A DNA stretch of 34,591 bases from Clostridia bacterium (GTDB taxonomy: Bacteria; Bacillota; Clostridia; Christensenellales; Borkfalkiaceae): assembly GCA_900769565.1 (NCBI GenBank), contig CAAGHC010000017.1:1-34591 (forward strand), read 5' to 3'. The notes beneath the pieces were generated by a model. That model was not told where the DNA came from. It saw nothing but the letters and a program-made list of their open reading frames with translations, and did no database searches. Position numbers and translations under genes: made by a program. Shown piece after piece: positions 15,579 to 24,279 of this stretch (positions are counted from its first letter, which is position 1; each line of letters starts with the position of its first letter).

Positions 15579-16205
15579 TTATTTTGCCATGTTTTTTTCT
15601 AAAAGTTCTTTGATTTGTTTTAATAAATCTTCGGTTGTGGGGTTAGCAAGTCTTTCTTGTTCGGCCTTTTCTTTAGCCTCTTTTTCAGCTTGTTCTTTAG
15701 CCTTTAATTCTTCTTGCTTTTTATTTTCAAAGTATTCTTTTACTGCCTTTCTGTCTAAAACTTTAACGCCGGCTTTCTTAAGTTCCTTTCTTTCTGCACG
15801 GTTAAGCGTGTTTTCCTTAATCTTTTCAGAAAGCGTTCCGTTATTTTCTTTTACCTTATTGATAACTTTTACTATAGTGAAAAGCACGAACGCAATAAGG
15901 AAAAAGTTGATAATAGCGTTTATGAGCGAACCCCAATCTATGTAAATAGAGTTTGCAAGGTCGATTATTTGTTTACCTTCTGCATCTACCGTATAAGCAG
16001 GCGTACCGAGAAAAGTATAAACGTCACTTAGCGAGTTCTTACCTAAAATAAGCGCTAAAATCCAGTTGATTAAGGGTTTTAACACGAAGTTGGATAAGCC
16101 GTTAACAATTGCCGTAAACGCACCGCCGACTATAACGCCGACTGCCATGTCTAAAACGTTGCCACGAGTAATGAACGTTTTAAATTCACCAAAAAACTTT
16201 TTCAT
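15579..16205 (-). CDS. mscL: large-conductance mechanosensitive channel MscL with C-terminal insert
   Basis: MscL opens under membrane tension and releases solutes during osmotic downshock. The start MKKFFGEFKTFITRGNVLDM and the first pore helix AVGVIVGGAFTAIVN are typical. The second helix lies at about residues 95-117, and the conserved closing bundle (TTEDLLKQIKELL) is at 190-202. Length is 208 residues against about 130-150 usually. The extra 65-70 residues (about 121-188) are a highly charged Lys/Glu/Ala stretch that looks like a long coiled coil. It is inserted between the second helix and the C-terminal bundle. ATG 16205 overlaps the TGA of the upstream 38-aa ORF, whose last codons contain the AAGGAG ribosome site. 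Confidence 0.94.
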   Translation of the reverse strand: MKKFFGEFKTFITRGNVLDMAVGVIVGGAFTAIVNGLSNFVLKPLINWILALILGKNSLSDVYTFLGTPAYTVDAEGKQIIDLANSIYIDWGSLINAIINFFLIAFVLFTIVKVINKVKENNGTLSEKIKENTLNRAERKELKKAGVKVLDRKAVKEYFENKKQEELKAKEQAEKEAKEKAEQERLANPTTEDLLKQIKELLEKNMAK

Positions 16206-16318
16206 TTGTTTCTCCTTTTTTGCAATTTTTCATGCATAATTTTATTTACAATGCGCGCGCATTCCCTTGGGCTTGCACCACGCAACGATTCCGTTAGTTT
16301 GTCTTTTTCTTTTTTCAT
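16202..16318 (-). CDS. 38-aa basic small ORF between uppP and mscL
   Basis: ATG 16318 follows the uppP stop codon with no gap, and its TGA overlaps the mscL ATG by 4 bp. The product begins MKKEKDKLTESLRGASPREC and ends in a basic tail (QKRRNK). It has one Cys, is strongly positive and probably helical, with no membrane segment. I do not recognise it. Exact fitting between two genes and the mscL ribosome site embedded in its 3' end suggest a real, translationally coupled cistron. A gene-free spacer that happens to stay open is possible. It has no good ribosome site of its own, so it would depend on uppP translation (re-initiation). Confidence 0.55.
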   Translation of the reverse strand: MKKEKDKLTESLRGASPRECARIVNKIMHEKLQKRRNK

Positions 16319-17107
16319 TTACACTCCGAATGCGACGCTTGATATAACCGACGCTACTGCCATTATAACAAGGTAAAGGCTAAACCATTTATAGTTGGCT
16401 TTCTTTATAACCTTTAGCATTGCCTTTATGGCTATGTATCCCGTTATCATTGCCGTCACCATTCCGAACACGAGTGGAAGAGCCTCGATTACCACCCCTT
16501 CCTTTACCGTCTTATAACCCGACACTAACGCTGCACCAAGTATAATAGGTATACTCATTAAAAAGGTAAAGTGCGCGTTTTCACTTCTCTCAACGCCCGT
16601 AAAGCATCCGGCTGAAATAACCGTTCCACTTCTAGAAAGTCCCGGCACTATCGCAACGCCTTGCGCTAGCCCCATTATTAGCGTGTTTTTATACGACAAG
16701 GGTAATGCCTTATCTCTTTTCTTGCTTACGTACTCGCTAAAAAACAATTCAGTTGCCGTTAACGTAAATGTAACTGCTAATAAAATTGCCGATAACAAAT
16801 TGCCTTGATAAAAAGCGCCTTCAACCACGTCCGATAAAAGCATGCCCGTTAGCCCAGCGGGAACGGTTGCTATAATCAACATTAAAAGTTTGTTATACGG
16901 CTTTTTAAATAGCGATAGAATTTCCTTAAAAAATACTATAAACACGGGAATTAGCGTGCCTATGTGCAACATTACGTCAAAAAACAGTCCGCCTTCGGTT
17001 ACGCCAAGCCACCTTTGCATTAAGATTAGATGTCCGCTAGACGATACGGGCAAAAATTCCGCAAAACCCTGAACTGCACCAAGCACTATCGCTTGCCATA
17101 TTTCCAT
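16319..17107 (-). CDS. uppP: undecaprenyl-diphosphatase UppP (BacA)
   Basis: A 262-residue integral membrane enzyme that dephosphorylates undecaprenyl pyrophosphate, recycling the lipid carrier of peptidoglycan synthesis; loss sensitises cells to bacitracin. Two signature loops are present: the N-terminal QGFAEFLPVSSSGHLIL (with the catalytic Glu) and PGLSRSGTVISAG. Around eight hydrophobic helices follow. The length is normal. ATG 17107 has AGGAGAG upstream. It lies 15 bp downstream of the LysR-type regulator, so the two may be co-transcribed. Confidence 0.97.
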   Translation of the reverse strand: MEIWQAIVLGAVQGFAEFLPVSSSGHLILMQRWLGVTEGGLFFDVMLHIGTLIPVFIVFFKEILSLFKKPYNKLLMLIIATVPAGLTGMLLSDVVEGAFYQGNLLSAILLAVTFTLTATELFFSEYVSKKRDKALPLSYKNTLIMGLAQGVAIVPGLSRSGTVISAGCFTGVERSENAHFTFLMSIPIILGAALVSGYKTVKEGVVIEALPLVFGMVTAMITGYIAIKAMLKVIKKANYKWFSLYLVIMAVASVISSVAFGV

Positions 17108-17122
17108 AGTTTGCTCTCCTTA

Positions 17123-18010
17123 TTATTCGTTTAATAATTTTATAAACTCTTTAACGGCAAAAGTCATGCTAGCGTTCTTTGGAAGCGCTAACCCGATTGC
17201 CCTAGTCGGAAGAGTGGGGTTAGTCTTTATTTCTTTTAGGCTCTTTTCCTCTTCTAGTTGGTGACGAACGAATTCCCTTGGAATACACGCTATGCCTATG
17301 CCGTTTTTAGCCAGTTCGGTCATAAGTTCTAAAGACGCTACTTCTATTTCAGGGTGCAAGTGTATGCCGTGCGAATGCGCAAAGTTTACTATTGCTTGCC
17401 TTGTTGCCGCAGATAGTTCTAGCATCAATAACGGATAATCTTGCAAGCGCTTAAGGTCTATTACACCCTCGGTAAGTTCTATAAATCTATCGCTAGCAAC
17501 AAATGTGTCGTGTAATTGCATCACCGTATTTGAAAGGTTAATATCGCTATCGTCTATGGGAAGATTTACAAAGCCAACGTCGCCCTTGTTATTCTTTAAT
17601 AATTCTATAGTTTGCGCAGACGTGCCGTTTTGAAGTACAAGATTAACGTCAGGAAATCTTTGGTGATATTTTTTAATGTACGGCAATAAAAAGTGCGTAC
17701 ACACCGTATCCGACGCGCAAATTCTAACTACGCCCGTGGCAGTATCTTTAAGTTCACTATACTTGCTTTCCGCCTCGTCAAAAAGTTTTAACGCTTGCTC
17801 TACAGTAGAAAAAATTTGTTTTCCACCCGTGTCGGAAAGTTCCATCCCTTTATGTGTACGGTTGAAAAGTTGACCACCAAGTTGTGTTTCAAGTTGTTTT
17901 ATGGCTTGCGAAACTGCCGGCTGTGAAATATATAATTCTTCCGCCGCTTTAGTTAAACTTCCGCATTTTGCTACGGTATAAAATACTCTGTACAACTCTA
18001 AATTTACCAT
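17123..18010 (-). CDS. LysR-family transcriptional regulator
   Basis: About 295 residues. The N-terminal winged HTH reads LYRVFYTVAKCGSLTKAAEE followed by LYISQPAVSQAIKQLETQLG. The remaining 220 residues form the effector-binding domain (VRICASDTVCTHFLLPYIKKY; VGFVNLPIDDSDI; LAKNGIGIACIPREFV). The subfamily resembles those that respond to small metabolites (CysL/CbbR-like), but the ligand cannot be named. The longest frame starts at TTG 18016; ATG 18010 (MVNLELYRVF) fits the family start better. There is no divergent target gene, which is unusual for this family. Upstream lie the repeated 46-bp elements and then mnmE, and downstream is uppP. Confidence 0.92.
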   Translation of the reverse strand: MVNLELYRVFYTVAKCGSLTKAAEELYISQPAVSQAIKQLETQLGGQLFNRTHKGMELSDTGGKQIFSTVEQALKLFDEAESKYSELKDTATGVVRICASDTVCTHFLLPYIKKYHQRFPDVNLVLQNGTSAQTIELLKNNKGDVGFVNLPIDDSDINLSNTVMQLHDTFVASDRFIELTEGVIDLKRLQDYPLLMLELSAATRQAIVNFAHSHGIHLHPEIEVASLELMTELAKNGIGIACIPREFVRHQLEEEKSLKEIKTNPTLPTRAIGLALPKNASMTFAVKEFIKLLNE

Positions 18011-18122
18011 TTTCAAACCTAACGCTTGACGTAGACTACAGTCTTGTTTTTACTCATACTTTATCATCACAATAGCCTACAAACGTTTCCTTTTGTAGAT
18101 ATTTAATTATAAAAAATTGATA

Positions 18123-18292
18123 TCGAAAGCCAAAGTAGTAAACGCACTCTTGCGAAGTCTGTAAGCACCTAAATAAGGGGTTAGAAACGAGCAAGAGAAG
18201 GCTCACGACGGCTTTCGGGTGAAATTGACCTTGTTGGTCATTGAAGTCGAAAGCCAAAGTAGTAAACGCACTCTTGCGAAGTTTATAAGCAC
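18123..18292. repeat. 46-bp direct repeat pair between lysR and mnmE
   Basis: Copy 1 at 18123-18168 and copy 2 at 18247-18292 share 46 positions with only two differences; the unit starts TCGAAAGCCAAAGTAGTAAA and continues with cgcactcttgcgaagt. Copy 2 ends exactly at the mnmE stop codon. Between them are GGCTTTCG (18210-18217), the inverse of CGAAAGCC in each copy, and a GACC-TTGTT-GGTC hairpin (18227-18239). The 84-codon frame across this area is an artefact of the repeat. The block fills most of the 280-bp gap between the two genes. Confidence 0.85.
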
Positions 18293-19630
18293 TTATTTGC
18301 CTACGCAAAACTTCATGAAGATATCATTTATTATTTCTTCCGTCGCCGTAGTGCCGGTTATCTCACCGAGCGCATCCCAACCGTCTTTTACGTCGATTGA
18401 GAGCATATCGAGAGAAACTAGGTTTACGGCAGAAAGTGCACGAACAAAACTTTGTTTTGCACGTTCTAATGCACGGTAATGGCGTTCTTCACACAAGAAA
18501 TCACCGTTCATATCTATACCGTTGCCAACGGTTTTTTCAAAAATAAGTTCTTTAAGTTTTTCAACGTTATGCTTTTTTAGTGCCGAAACGTAAACGTCTG
18601 CACGTGCATCCTTTACTTGCGTTTTATCGGTTTTATTAAGCGCAACTAGTAAATTTTTGTCCTTTACTGCGTTATAAATAGCGTCGTCTTCTTTAGTTAT
18701 ATCCGACCCGTCGAGAACGAATAAAATCAAATCGCTTTGGTCAAGCACCCTTTTTGAAAGGTTTACGCCGAGCGCTTCAATCTTATCGTCGCTTTCCCTT
18801 ATGCCCGCCGTATCGGAAAAGTTAAAGCGAACACCGTTAATATCTATCGAGCCTTCAACTATGTCACGGGTAGTTCCCGCAACGTCGGAAACAATTGCTT
18901 TATCGTAATTTAAAAGTGCGTTCAACAACGAACTTTTACCCGTGTTAGGCTTGCCTACGATACCAACCTGAACACCATTTTTTAACGTTCTACCCGTGGA
19001 AAACGTGCTCATAAGCCCGTCAATGCGCCCGATTACCGAACGTAAAGCCTTTACAACGGCATCTGTGGAACTCTTTTCTAAATCTTCTTCAGGAAAATCC
19101 ATGTCTACGTCGATACTAGCAAGAACGTCGGTAATTTCCGACTGCATATCGTTAATCTCTCGGGTTAGTTTTTCTCTGTATAAATAATAACCTGCCTTAA
19201 CCCCCGACTCGCTTTCGCTGTTTATCATATCGATAAGTCCTTCTGCAGAAGAGAGCGAAAGTTTGCCGTTCATGAACGCTCGTTTAGTAAATTCCCCGTT
19301 CACGGCAAGGCGTGCGCCGAGCGATAATATCTTTTTTAGTATACCTTTGGTGATTGCCGTTCCGCCGTGGCAATGAAATTCCACAACGTCTTCACCTGTA
19401 AAACTGTTTGGACCTTTAAAGTAAACGCACATACCAAAATCAGTAAAGTTTTCGGCTTGAATTTCGCCCACGTATAGTTTGTACGGTTCAAAATCTGAAA
19501 CCGCAATCTTCTTTAGTGGCTTAAACATTTTTTGTGCTATTTGTAGCGGGCTTACCCCACTTATGCGTAAAACCGCAACACCACTTGCGCCAAGGCTCGT
19601 GGATATCGCGGCTATGTTTTCTCCGTACAT
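18293..19630 (-). CDS. mnmE: tRNA modification GTPase MnmE
   Basis: With MnmG, MnmE installs the carboxymethylaminomethyl group at U34 of certain tRNAs. At 445 residues it is full length. The N-terminal tetrahydrofolate-binding domain has the FKGPNSFTGEDVVEFHCHGG block. The central G domain has GKPNTGKSS, DTAGI and NKTD, and the C-terminus is the catalytic CVGK tetrapeptide. ATG 19630 is chosen from the family start (MYGENIAAISTSLGASGVAV). It follows the membrane protein gene by 18 bp. MnmG is not in the window. The stop codon is directly followed by a 46-bp repeat copy. Confidence 0.97.
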   Translation of the reverse strand: MYGENIAAISTSLGASGVAVLRISGVSPLQIAQKMFKPLKKIAVSDFEPYKLYVGEIQAENFTDFGMCVYFKGPNSFTGEDVVEFHCHGGTAITKGILKKILSLGARLAVNGEFTKRAFMNGKLSLSSAEGLIDMINSESESGVKAGYYLYREKLTREINDMQSEITDVLASIDVDMDFPEEDLEKSSTDAVVKALRSVIGRIDGLMSTFSTGRTLKNGVQVGIVGKPNTGKSSLLNALLNYDKAIVSDVAGTTRDIVEGSIDINGVRFNFSDTAGIRESDDKIEALGVNLSKRVLDQSDLILFVLDGSDITKEDDAIYNAVKDKNLLVALNKTDKTQVKDARADVYVSALKKHNVEKLKELIFEKTVGNGIDMNGDFLCEERHYRALERAKQSFVRALSAVNLVSLDMLSIDVKDGWDALGEITGTTATEEIINDIFMKFCVGK

Positions 19631-19648
19631 TGATTAGTTAAAATCCTT

Positions 19649-20530
19649 TCAATTTTTCTTTTTATCGTCCGTGCTAATAAACTCTTCAAACGGGTCGCCC
19701 GGGTCAACTTCGCCCCTTTCGGCAAATTCGCTAAAAGGATGCTCGGGTGGGGCTTGCCTATTCGCACCGTTATTAACGTAAGGGTTACCATACGGCGTGC
19801 CGTAGGGATTGCCGTAATAATATTGATAACGAGCACGAATATATTCGTTGTAGTCAACAGGTTCTCTCTTTCTTACTGCAAAAACTACGGGCGCAAAGAA
19901 ACCAAACACCGATAATATTGCACCGAGAATAAAGTGTTGTGGCCAAAATTTTTTGAATAAATTTAGATATGCGAATATTGAGATTATTGCTGAAACCATA
20001 CCAAAAATAGACGAAACGTATGAAATCACCGTCAACGGCATTATCAAATGATGTGGATAACCACCACCGTTACCGTAAGGGTAAACAAATTCCCCGTCAA
20101 CGTAGATATTTTGCCCCGTCCAGAAAGGTGTTAGCGACGTGCTTACGCCGTTGACGTTTTCAATAATATAAATGTTTCTGCCAAGCAAGAAGTTGCCTGC
20201 AAGCGGAAAGTATACGAAAAAGTCGTATACGAGAGAGGTTAAACTGGCAACGGTAAAAATTGCAAAAATTATCCAAGCAAATTGAGAATAAGTTTTTTTG
20301 CCTATAAATCTAGTTTCACCTACAAGCTTACAAAGCACGTAAACCCACAAAAACGGTATCCACGCAAAGTATGAATGCGCTATTTGTTGACGTTTTGCCA
20401 TAACGAATAGACCGATTGAGCGCAATGCGTAAAGCGCTAACGCTATTACCGATGCTATTATTACCACAAACCAAACGTACCCTGTCGGTATAGGTGCTGA
20501 AAACCCGTTTTCAGCTATAATTGTTAACAT
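19649..20530 (-). CDS. multi-pass membrane protein with Tyr/Pro/Gly-rich tail, unknown function
   Basis: A 293-residue protein I cannot assign to a family. It has about five or six hydrophobic helices (for example near residues 18-42, 47-68, 85-110, 165-190 and 200-222). An extracytoplasmic-looking loop with YIIENVNGVSTSL and a Gly/Tyr patch lies between the third and fourth. The C-terminal 70 residues are hydrophilic, with repeats YYYGNPYGTPYGNPYVNN and an acidic end (DPFEEF...DDKKKN). This tail type is seen in Firmicute membrane proteins of unknown role. ATG 20530 is preceded by AAGGAG. It sits between proS and mnmE on the same strand, 18 bp before mnmE, so it is probably co-transcribed. 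Confidence 0.75.
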   Translation of the reverse strand: MLTIIAENGFSAPIPTGYVWFVVIIASVIALALYALRSIGLFVMAKRQQIAHSYFAWIPFLWVYVLCKLVGETRFIGKKTYSQFAWIIFAIFTVASLTSLVYDFFVYFPLAGNFLLGRNIYIIENVNGVSTSLTPFWTGQNIYVDGEFVYPYGNGGGYPHHLIMPLTVISYVSSIFGMVSAIISIFAYLNLFKKFWPQHFILGAILSVFGFFAPVVFAVRKREPVDYNEYIRARYQYYYGNPYGTPYGNPYVNNGANRQAPPEHPFSEFAERGEVDPGDPFEEFISTDDKKKN

Positions 20531-20595
20531 TTTTTTGCTCCTTAATCTAATTATATTACACTCTAATATAAACGATTATTCCTAATTAAATAATT

Positions 20596-22026
20596 TTAAT
20601 ACGCCCTTGCAAAAATGACGTTGTGTTTTGCAGGTTTACCGCAAATTGCACACTTTTCAGGAACGCCGTCCTCGTCACACATAACCCTTGCAGTTGCAGA
20701 CGCGGTTTCCTTAACCTTGTCTTCACACTCTCTACAACCACACCAGCCTGCTTTAACGAAGTTTTTATTTTCCACGCCTTCAAGAATTCCTTCTAAACTA
20801 TCTGCCGTAACGATTTTTGCATCTCTATTCTTTCTTGATTTAACGAGAAGGTCTTTTTGAACGGTATCCAAAAGTTCGGGAATAATAGAACCGAGTTGGT
20901 CAATGCAAACCGTTTGTTTTTCAAGGTTATCACGACGCATGATGATAGCTTGATTGTTTTCAATATCTCTAGGTCCGATTTCTATTCTTAAAGGTACGCC
21001 CTTCATTTCCCATTCGTTAAACTTCCAACCGGGGCTCATGTCACGGGTATCCGTTTCTGCACGAACGCCTGCCTTAACTAAAATGCTTTCAATCTCTTTA
21101 ACCTTTTCAATTACACCGCCCTTATGCGCTGCGATAGGAACGATAATAACTTGAACGGGCGCAACTCTCGGCGGAAGCACAAGACCACGTTGGTCACCGT
21201 GCGCCATAATAATTCCACCTATCATTCTGGTAGAAGTTCCCCAAGACGTAGTGTAGCCGTGCTTTAACGTACTATCTTTATCAAGGAATTTAATATCGAA
21301 CGCCTTCGAGAAGTTTTGACCAAGATAGTGCGAAGTGCCGACTTGCAAACTCTTACCGTCAAGCATCATTGCCTCTAAACCAAAGGTTGCAACTGCGCCT
21401 GCGAATTTTTCCTTATCGGTCTTTCTTCCCGTGAATACGGGAATAGCCAAGGTTTCTTCCATGAACTCTTTATATACGTTAAGCATTTTTATCGTTTCTT
21501 CCATAGCCTCTTCTTCGGTAGCGTGAACGGTATGTCCTTCTTGCCACAAGAATTCGCTAGTACGTAGGAAAGGACGAGTGGTTTTTTCCCAACGCATAAC
21601 GTTACACCATTGATTCATAATAACGGGTAAATCTCTATAAGATTGTATCCACTTTGCATACATGGTTCCGATAACCGTTTCACTCGTCGGACGAATTGCA
21701 AGCGGTTCTTCAAGTTTTGCCCCACCAGCGTGAGTAACCACCGCTACTTCGGGTGCAAAGCCTTCTACGTGTTCAGCCTCTTTGGTGAAAAAACTCATGG
21801 GGATAAGAAGTGGGAAGTATGCGTTTTTAGAGCCTGCTTCCTTAAAACGTCTATCCATGTCCTTTTGAATATTTTCCCAAATAGCGTAGCCGTAAGGACG
21901 AATAACCATAGTCCCTTTAACGGGGCCGTAGTCAACTAGTTCAGTCTTTAAAACCACGTCGGTATACCATTGCGCAAAGTTTTCAGTAATGTCCGCTATC
22001 TGCGTTACGAATTGTTTTTGGTCCAT
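20596..22026 (-). CDS. proS: prolyl-tRNA synthetase, archaeal/eukaryotic type (type 3)
   Basis: A 476-residue class II synthetase charging tRNA-Pro. It lacks the large editing insertion of the common bacterial type. It has motif 2 (MRWEKTTRPFLRTSEFLWQE), motif 3 (GTSTRMIGGIIMAHGDQRGL) and the anticodon-binding domain. A C-terminal zinc-type domain (CGCRECEDK...CAICGKPA) ends in the conserved Tyr. This form is found in archaea, eukaryotes and some Firmicutes. ATG 22026 has GGAGAT upstream. No T-box leader is visible in the 217-bp upstream region. It is first in a same-strand run including the membrane protein and mnmE. Confidence 0.96.
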   Translation of the reverse strand: MDQKQFVTQIADITENFAQWYTDVVLKTELVDYGPVKGTMVIRPYGYAIWENIQKDMDRRFKEAGSKNAYFPLLIPMSFFTKEAEHVEGFAPEVAVVTHAGGAKLEEPLAIRPTSETVIGTMYAKWIQSYRDLPVIMNQWCNVMRWEKTTRPFLRTSEFLWQEGHTVHATEEEAMEETIKMLNVYKEFMEETLAIPVFTGRKTDKEKFAGAVATFGLEAMMLDGKSLQVGTSHYLGQNFSKAFDIKFLDKDSTLKHGYTTSWGTSTRMIGGIIMAHGDQRGLVLPPRVAPVQVIIVPIAAHKGGVIEKVKEIESILVKAGVRAETDTRDMSPGWKFNEWEMKGVPLRIEIGPRDIENNQAIIMRRDNLEKQTVCIDQLGSIIPELLDTVQKDLLVKSRKNRDAKIVTADSLEGILEGVENKNFVKAGWCGCRECEDKVKETASATARVMCDEDGVPEKCAICGKPAKHNVIFARAY

Positions 22027-22067
22027 AATTTATCTCCGTGCATAATTTTCCATATTAAGATATTTTA

Positions 22068-22097
22068 ATTATATCACGATAAACCTTAATATATCAA
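22068..22097 (-). promoter_or_regulatory. sigma-A promoter of proS
   Basis: Minus strand: -35 TTGATA (22092-22097), 18-bp spacer, -10 TATAAT (22068-22073), about 40 bp before the start codon. Confidence 0.6.
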
Positions 22098-22127
22098 GTT
22101 TTTTTCTTTAATTTTACGGAAAAAGGC

Positions 22128-22156
22128 TTGAAAAACTATTGATATTGCTATATAAT
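22128..22156 (+). promoter_or_regulatory. sigma-A promoter of transketolase
   Basis: TTGAAA (22128-22133), 17-bp spacer, TATAAT (22151-22156). It leads to an approximately 80-nt leader ending in AGGAGG before ATG 22244. Confidence 0.75.
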
Positions 22157-22243
22157 ATATCTGTCATTTATTTCGTTTAAGTTCGTTTTCGGAATTTATC
22201 GCCCTTTTACGAACGACGAATATTTTTTCAGGAGGATTTTATT

Positions 22244-24214
22244 ATGCAAGACGTAAAACAACTTACAGTTAATGCGGTTAGAGTTCTTTCCGCAGAAGCT
22301 ATTCAAAAAGCTAATTCCGGTCACCCCGGTCTTCCCCTTGGTGCAGCACCTATCGGATACGCAGCTTTTACCAACATGACTTTCAACCCCAAAGACACGG
22401 CGTTTGATAACAGAGATAGATTCGTTCTCTCTGCAGGTCACGGCTCTATGCTCGACTATGCGCTCTACTATCTCTTTGGTTTCGGTCTTACTAAAGAAGA
22501 CATCATGAACTTCCGTCAACTTGGCGCTAAAACTGCAGGTCACCCCGAATACGGCGTATGCCCTGGCGTTGAAACTAGCACCGGTCCGCTCGGACAAGGT
22601 ATTGCTAACGCAGTAGGTATGGCTATTGCTGAAAACTACCTTGCAGAAAAGTTCAATAAAGAAGGTTTCCCCATCGTTGACCACTACACTTACGCTCTTT
22701 GTGGCGACGGTTGTATGCAAGAAGGTATCGAAAACGAGGCTGCGTCTTTAGCAGGTGCTCTTAAACTCGGCAAGTTAATCGTTTTATACGACGATAACGA
22801 TATCACTATCGAAGGCAACACCGATATCACCTTTACCGAAAACGTAGGTAAACGTCACGAAGCTATGGGCTGGCAAGTTATCAACGTTAAAGACGCTAAC
22901 GACTTAAACGCTCTTAATCGTGCAATCAAAAAGGCAAAAGCAGAAAAAGAAAAGCCTTCACTCATTATCATTAAATCAGTTATCGGTTACGGTTCTAACC
23001 TTGCTGGTAGCGAAAAGACGCACGGCGCCCCCCTTGGTGAAGAAGGCGTTAAGGCATTAAAAGAAAACCTCGGTTGGGATTACGCTCCTTTCGAAGTTCC
23101 CGAAGAGGTATTCAAACACTGCAAGAAGTTTGCTAACAAAGGCCGTCGTGCTCAAAGGGCTTGGAAGGCTATGTTCAAGGCTTACGCTGAACAATATCCC
23201 GAACTCGCTAAAGAATATATTTCTTGGAAGAAGAAAGAACTTCCCGATTTGAAAAATATCGACGAACTCTGGCAATTTGAAAAGGACGCTGCATCACGTG
23301 ATTACTCAAGTATCGTTCTTAATAAACTTGCTAACTATGTTCCTATGCTTATCGGTGGTAGTGCAGACCTTGCACCTGCAAACAAATCTTACATGAAATC
23401 TCGTGGTGATTTCTTGCCCGATAACAAGAGCGGTTCTAATATGCACTTCGGTATTCGTGAACACGCTATGAGTGCTATCGTAAACGGTATGTATTTACAC
23501 GGCTCACTCATTCCTTACTGTGCAACCTTTGCAGTATTCTCTGACTACATGAAGAATGCAATGCGTATGTCTGCACTTATGGAATTACCCGTTATTTATA
23601 TCCTTTCACACGACTCTATCGGCGTTGGTGAAGACGGTCCTACCCACCAACCTATCGAACACCTTACTGGTCTTCGTGCTATGCCCAACATGAAAGTTTA
23701 TCGTCCTGCAGACGGCAGAGAAACTACTGCTGCTTGGATTAGCGCTGTTACCGGCAAAGAACCTTCGTGTTTGGTTGTTTCCCGTCAAACCCTTCCCATG
23801 CTTGAAGGCTCTGGTAAAGACGCATTCAAGGGTGGCTACATTTTAGCAGATAGCACCAAGAAAACGCCTGACGTTATCTTAATCGCTACCGGTAGTGAAG
23901 TTTCACTCGCTGTTTCTGCTAAAGCAGAACTCGCAAAACAAGGCGTTGACGCTAGAGTAGTTTCTATGCCTTGCGTAGAAGATTTCGAAAAACAATCTGC
24001 TAAATATAAAGAAAGCGTTCTTCCTGCAAGCGTTCGTGCAAGAGTTGCTGTTGAAGCAGGCGCTACCATGTGCTGGTATAAGTACGTTGGTATGGACGGA
24101 AAGATTGTTGGTATCGACGAATTCGGCGCATCTGCACCCGCTAAAAAGTTGTTTGAAAAATACGGTTTCACCGTTGAAAACGTTGTTAACGCAGCGCTCG
24201 AAGTTGTTAAATAA
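22244..24214 (+). CDS. tkt: transketolase
   Basis: A 656-residue, full-length transketolase of the non-oxidative pentose phosphate pathway. It moves two-carbon ketol units between sugar phosphates with thiamine diphosphate and Mg2+. The thiamine diphosphate motif starts at GDGCMQEGIENEAASLAG (around residue 153) and ends in YDDNDI. The central domain has GGSADLAPANK and FGIREHAMSAIVNGM with the catalytic Glu. The segment SHDSIGVGEDGPTHQPIEHL holds substrate-binding His residues. The C-terminal domain is complete. It is a single-gene unit with its own promoter, an AGGAGG ribosome site and a strong terminator. Codon use (many C-ending codons in key positions) looks like that of a highly expressed gene. 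Confidence 0.97.
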   Translation: MQDVKQLTVNAVRVLSAEAIQKANSGHPGLPLGAAPIGYAAFTNMTFNPKDTAFDNRDRFVLSAGHGSMLDYALYYLFGFGLTKEDIMNFRQLGAKTAGHPEYGVCPGVETSTGPLGQGIANAVGMAIAENYLAEKFNKEGFPIVDHYTYALCGDGCMQEGIENEAASLAGALKLGKLIVLYDDNDITIEGNTDITFTENVGKRHEAMGWQVINVKDANDLNALNRAIKKAKAEKEKPSLIIIKSVIGYGSNLAGSEKTHGAPLGEEGVKALKENLGWDYAPFEVPEEVFKHCKKFANKGRRAQRAWKAMFKAYAEQYPELAKEYISWKKKELPDLKNIDELWQFEKDAASRDYSSIVLNKLANYVPMLIGGSADLAPANKSYMKSRGDFLPDNKSGSNMHFGIREHAMSAIVNGMYLHGSLIPYCATFAVFSDYMKNAMRMSALMELPVIYILSHDSIGVGEDGPTHQPIEHLTGLRAMPNMKVYRPADGRETTAAWISAVTGKEPSCLVVSRQTLPMLEGSGKDAFKGGYILADSTKKTPDVILIATGSEVSLAVSAKAELAKQGVDARVVSMPCVEDFEKQSAKYKESVLPASVRARVAVEAGATMCWYKYVGMDGKIVGIDEFGASAPAKKLFEKYGFTVENVVNAALEVVK

Positions 24215-24234
24215 TCTTTGTTAAATAAAACTAA

Positions 24235-24268
24235 AACCCACCGTTTGATAACGGTGGGTTTTTTATTT
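24235..24268. terminator. terminator of transketolase
   Basis: AACCCACCGT (24235-24244), TTGATA loop, ACGGTGGGTT (24251-24260), then TTTT. The A-rich left side may also serve the convergent small gene at 24280-24474. Confidence 0.9.
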
Positions 24269-24279
24269 GTTGTTAATTA

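Noticed and set aside
18019..18057. 12-codon frame just upstream of the LysR gene
   Set aside because: Too short, with only a weak ribosome site, and no leader-peptide feature (no run of regulatory codons).
18054..18308. 84-codon minus-strand frame between lysR and mnmE
   Set aside because: It is made of the two 46-bp repeat copies, overlaps the mnmE end and has no ribosome site.
22027..22243. Possible T-box leader upstream of proS
   Set aside because: No specifier loop or T-box sequence was found; only two divergent promoters are visible.
22196..22720. 174-codon minus-strand frame
   Set aside because: Antisense shadow of the transketolase start, crossing its promoter region.
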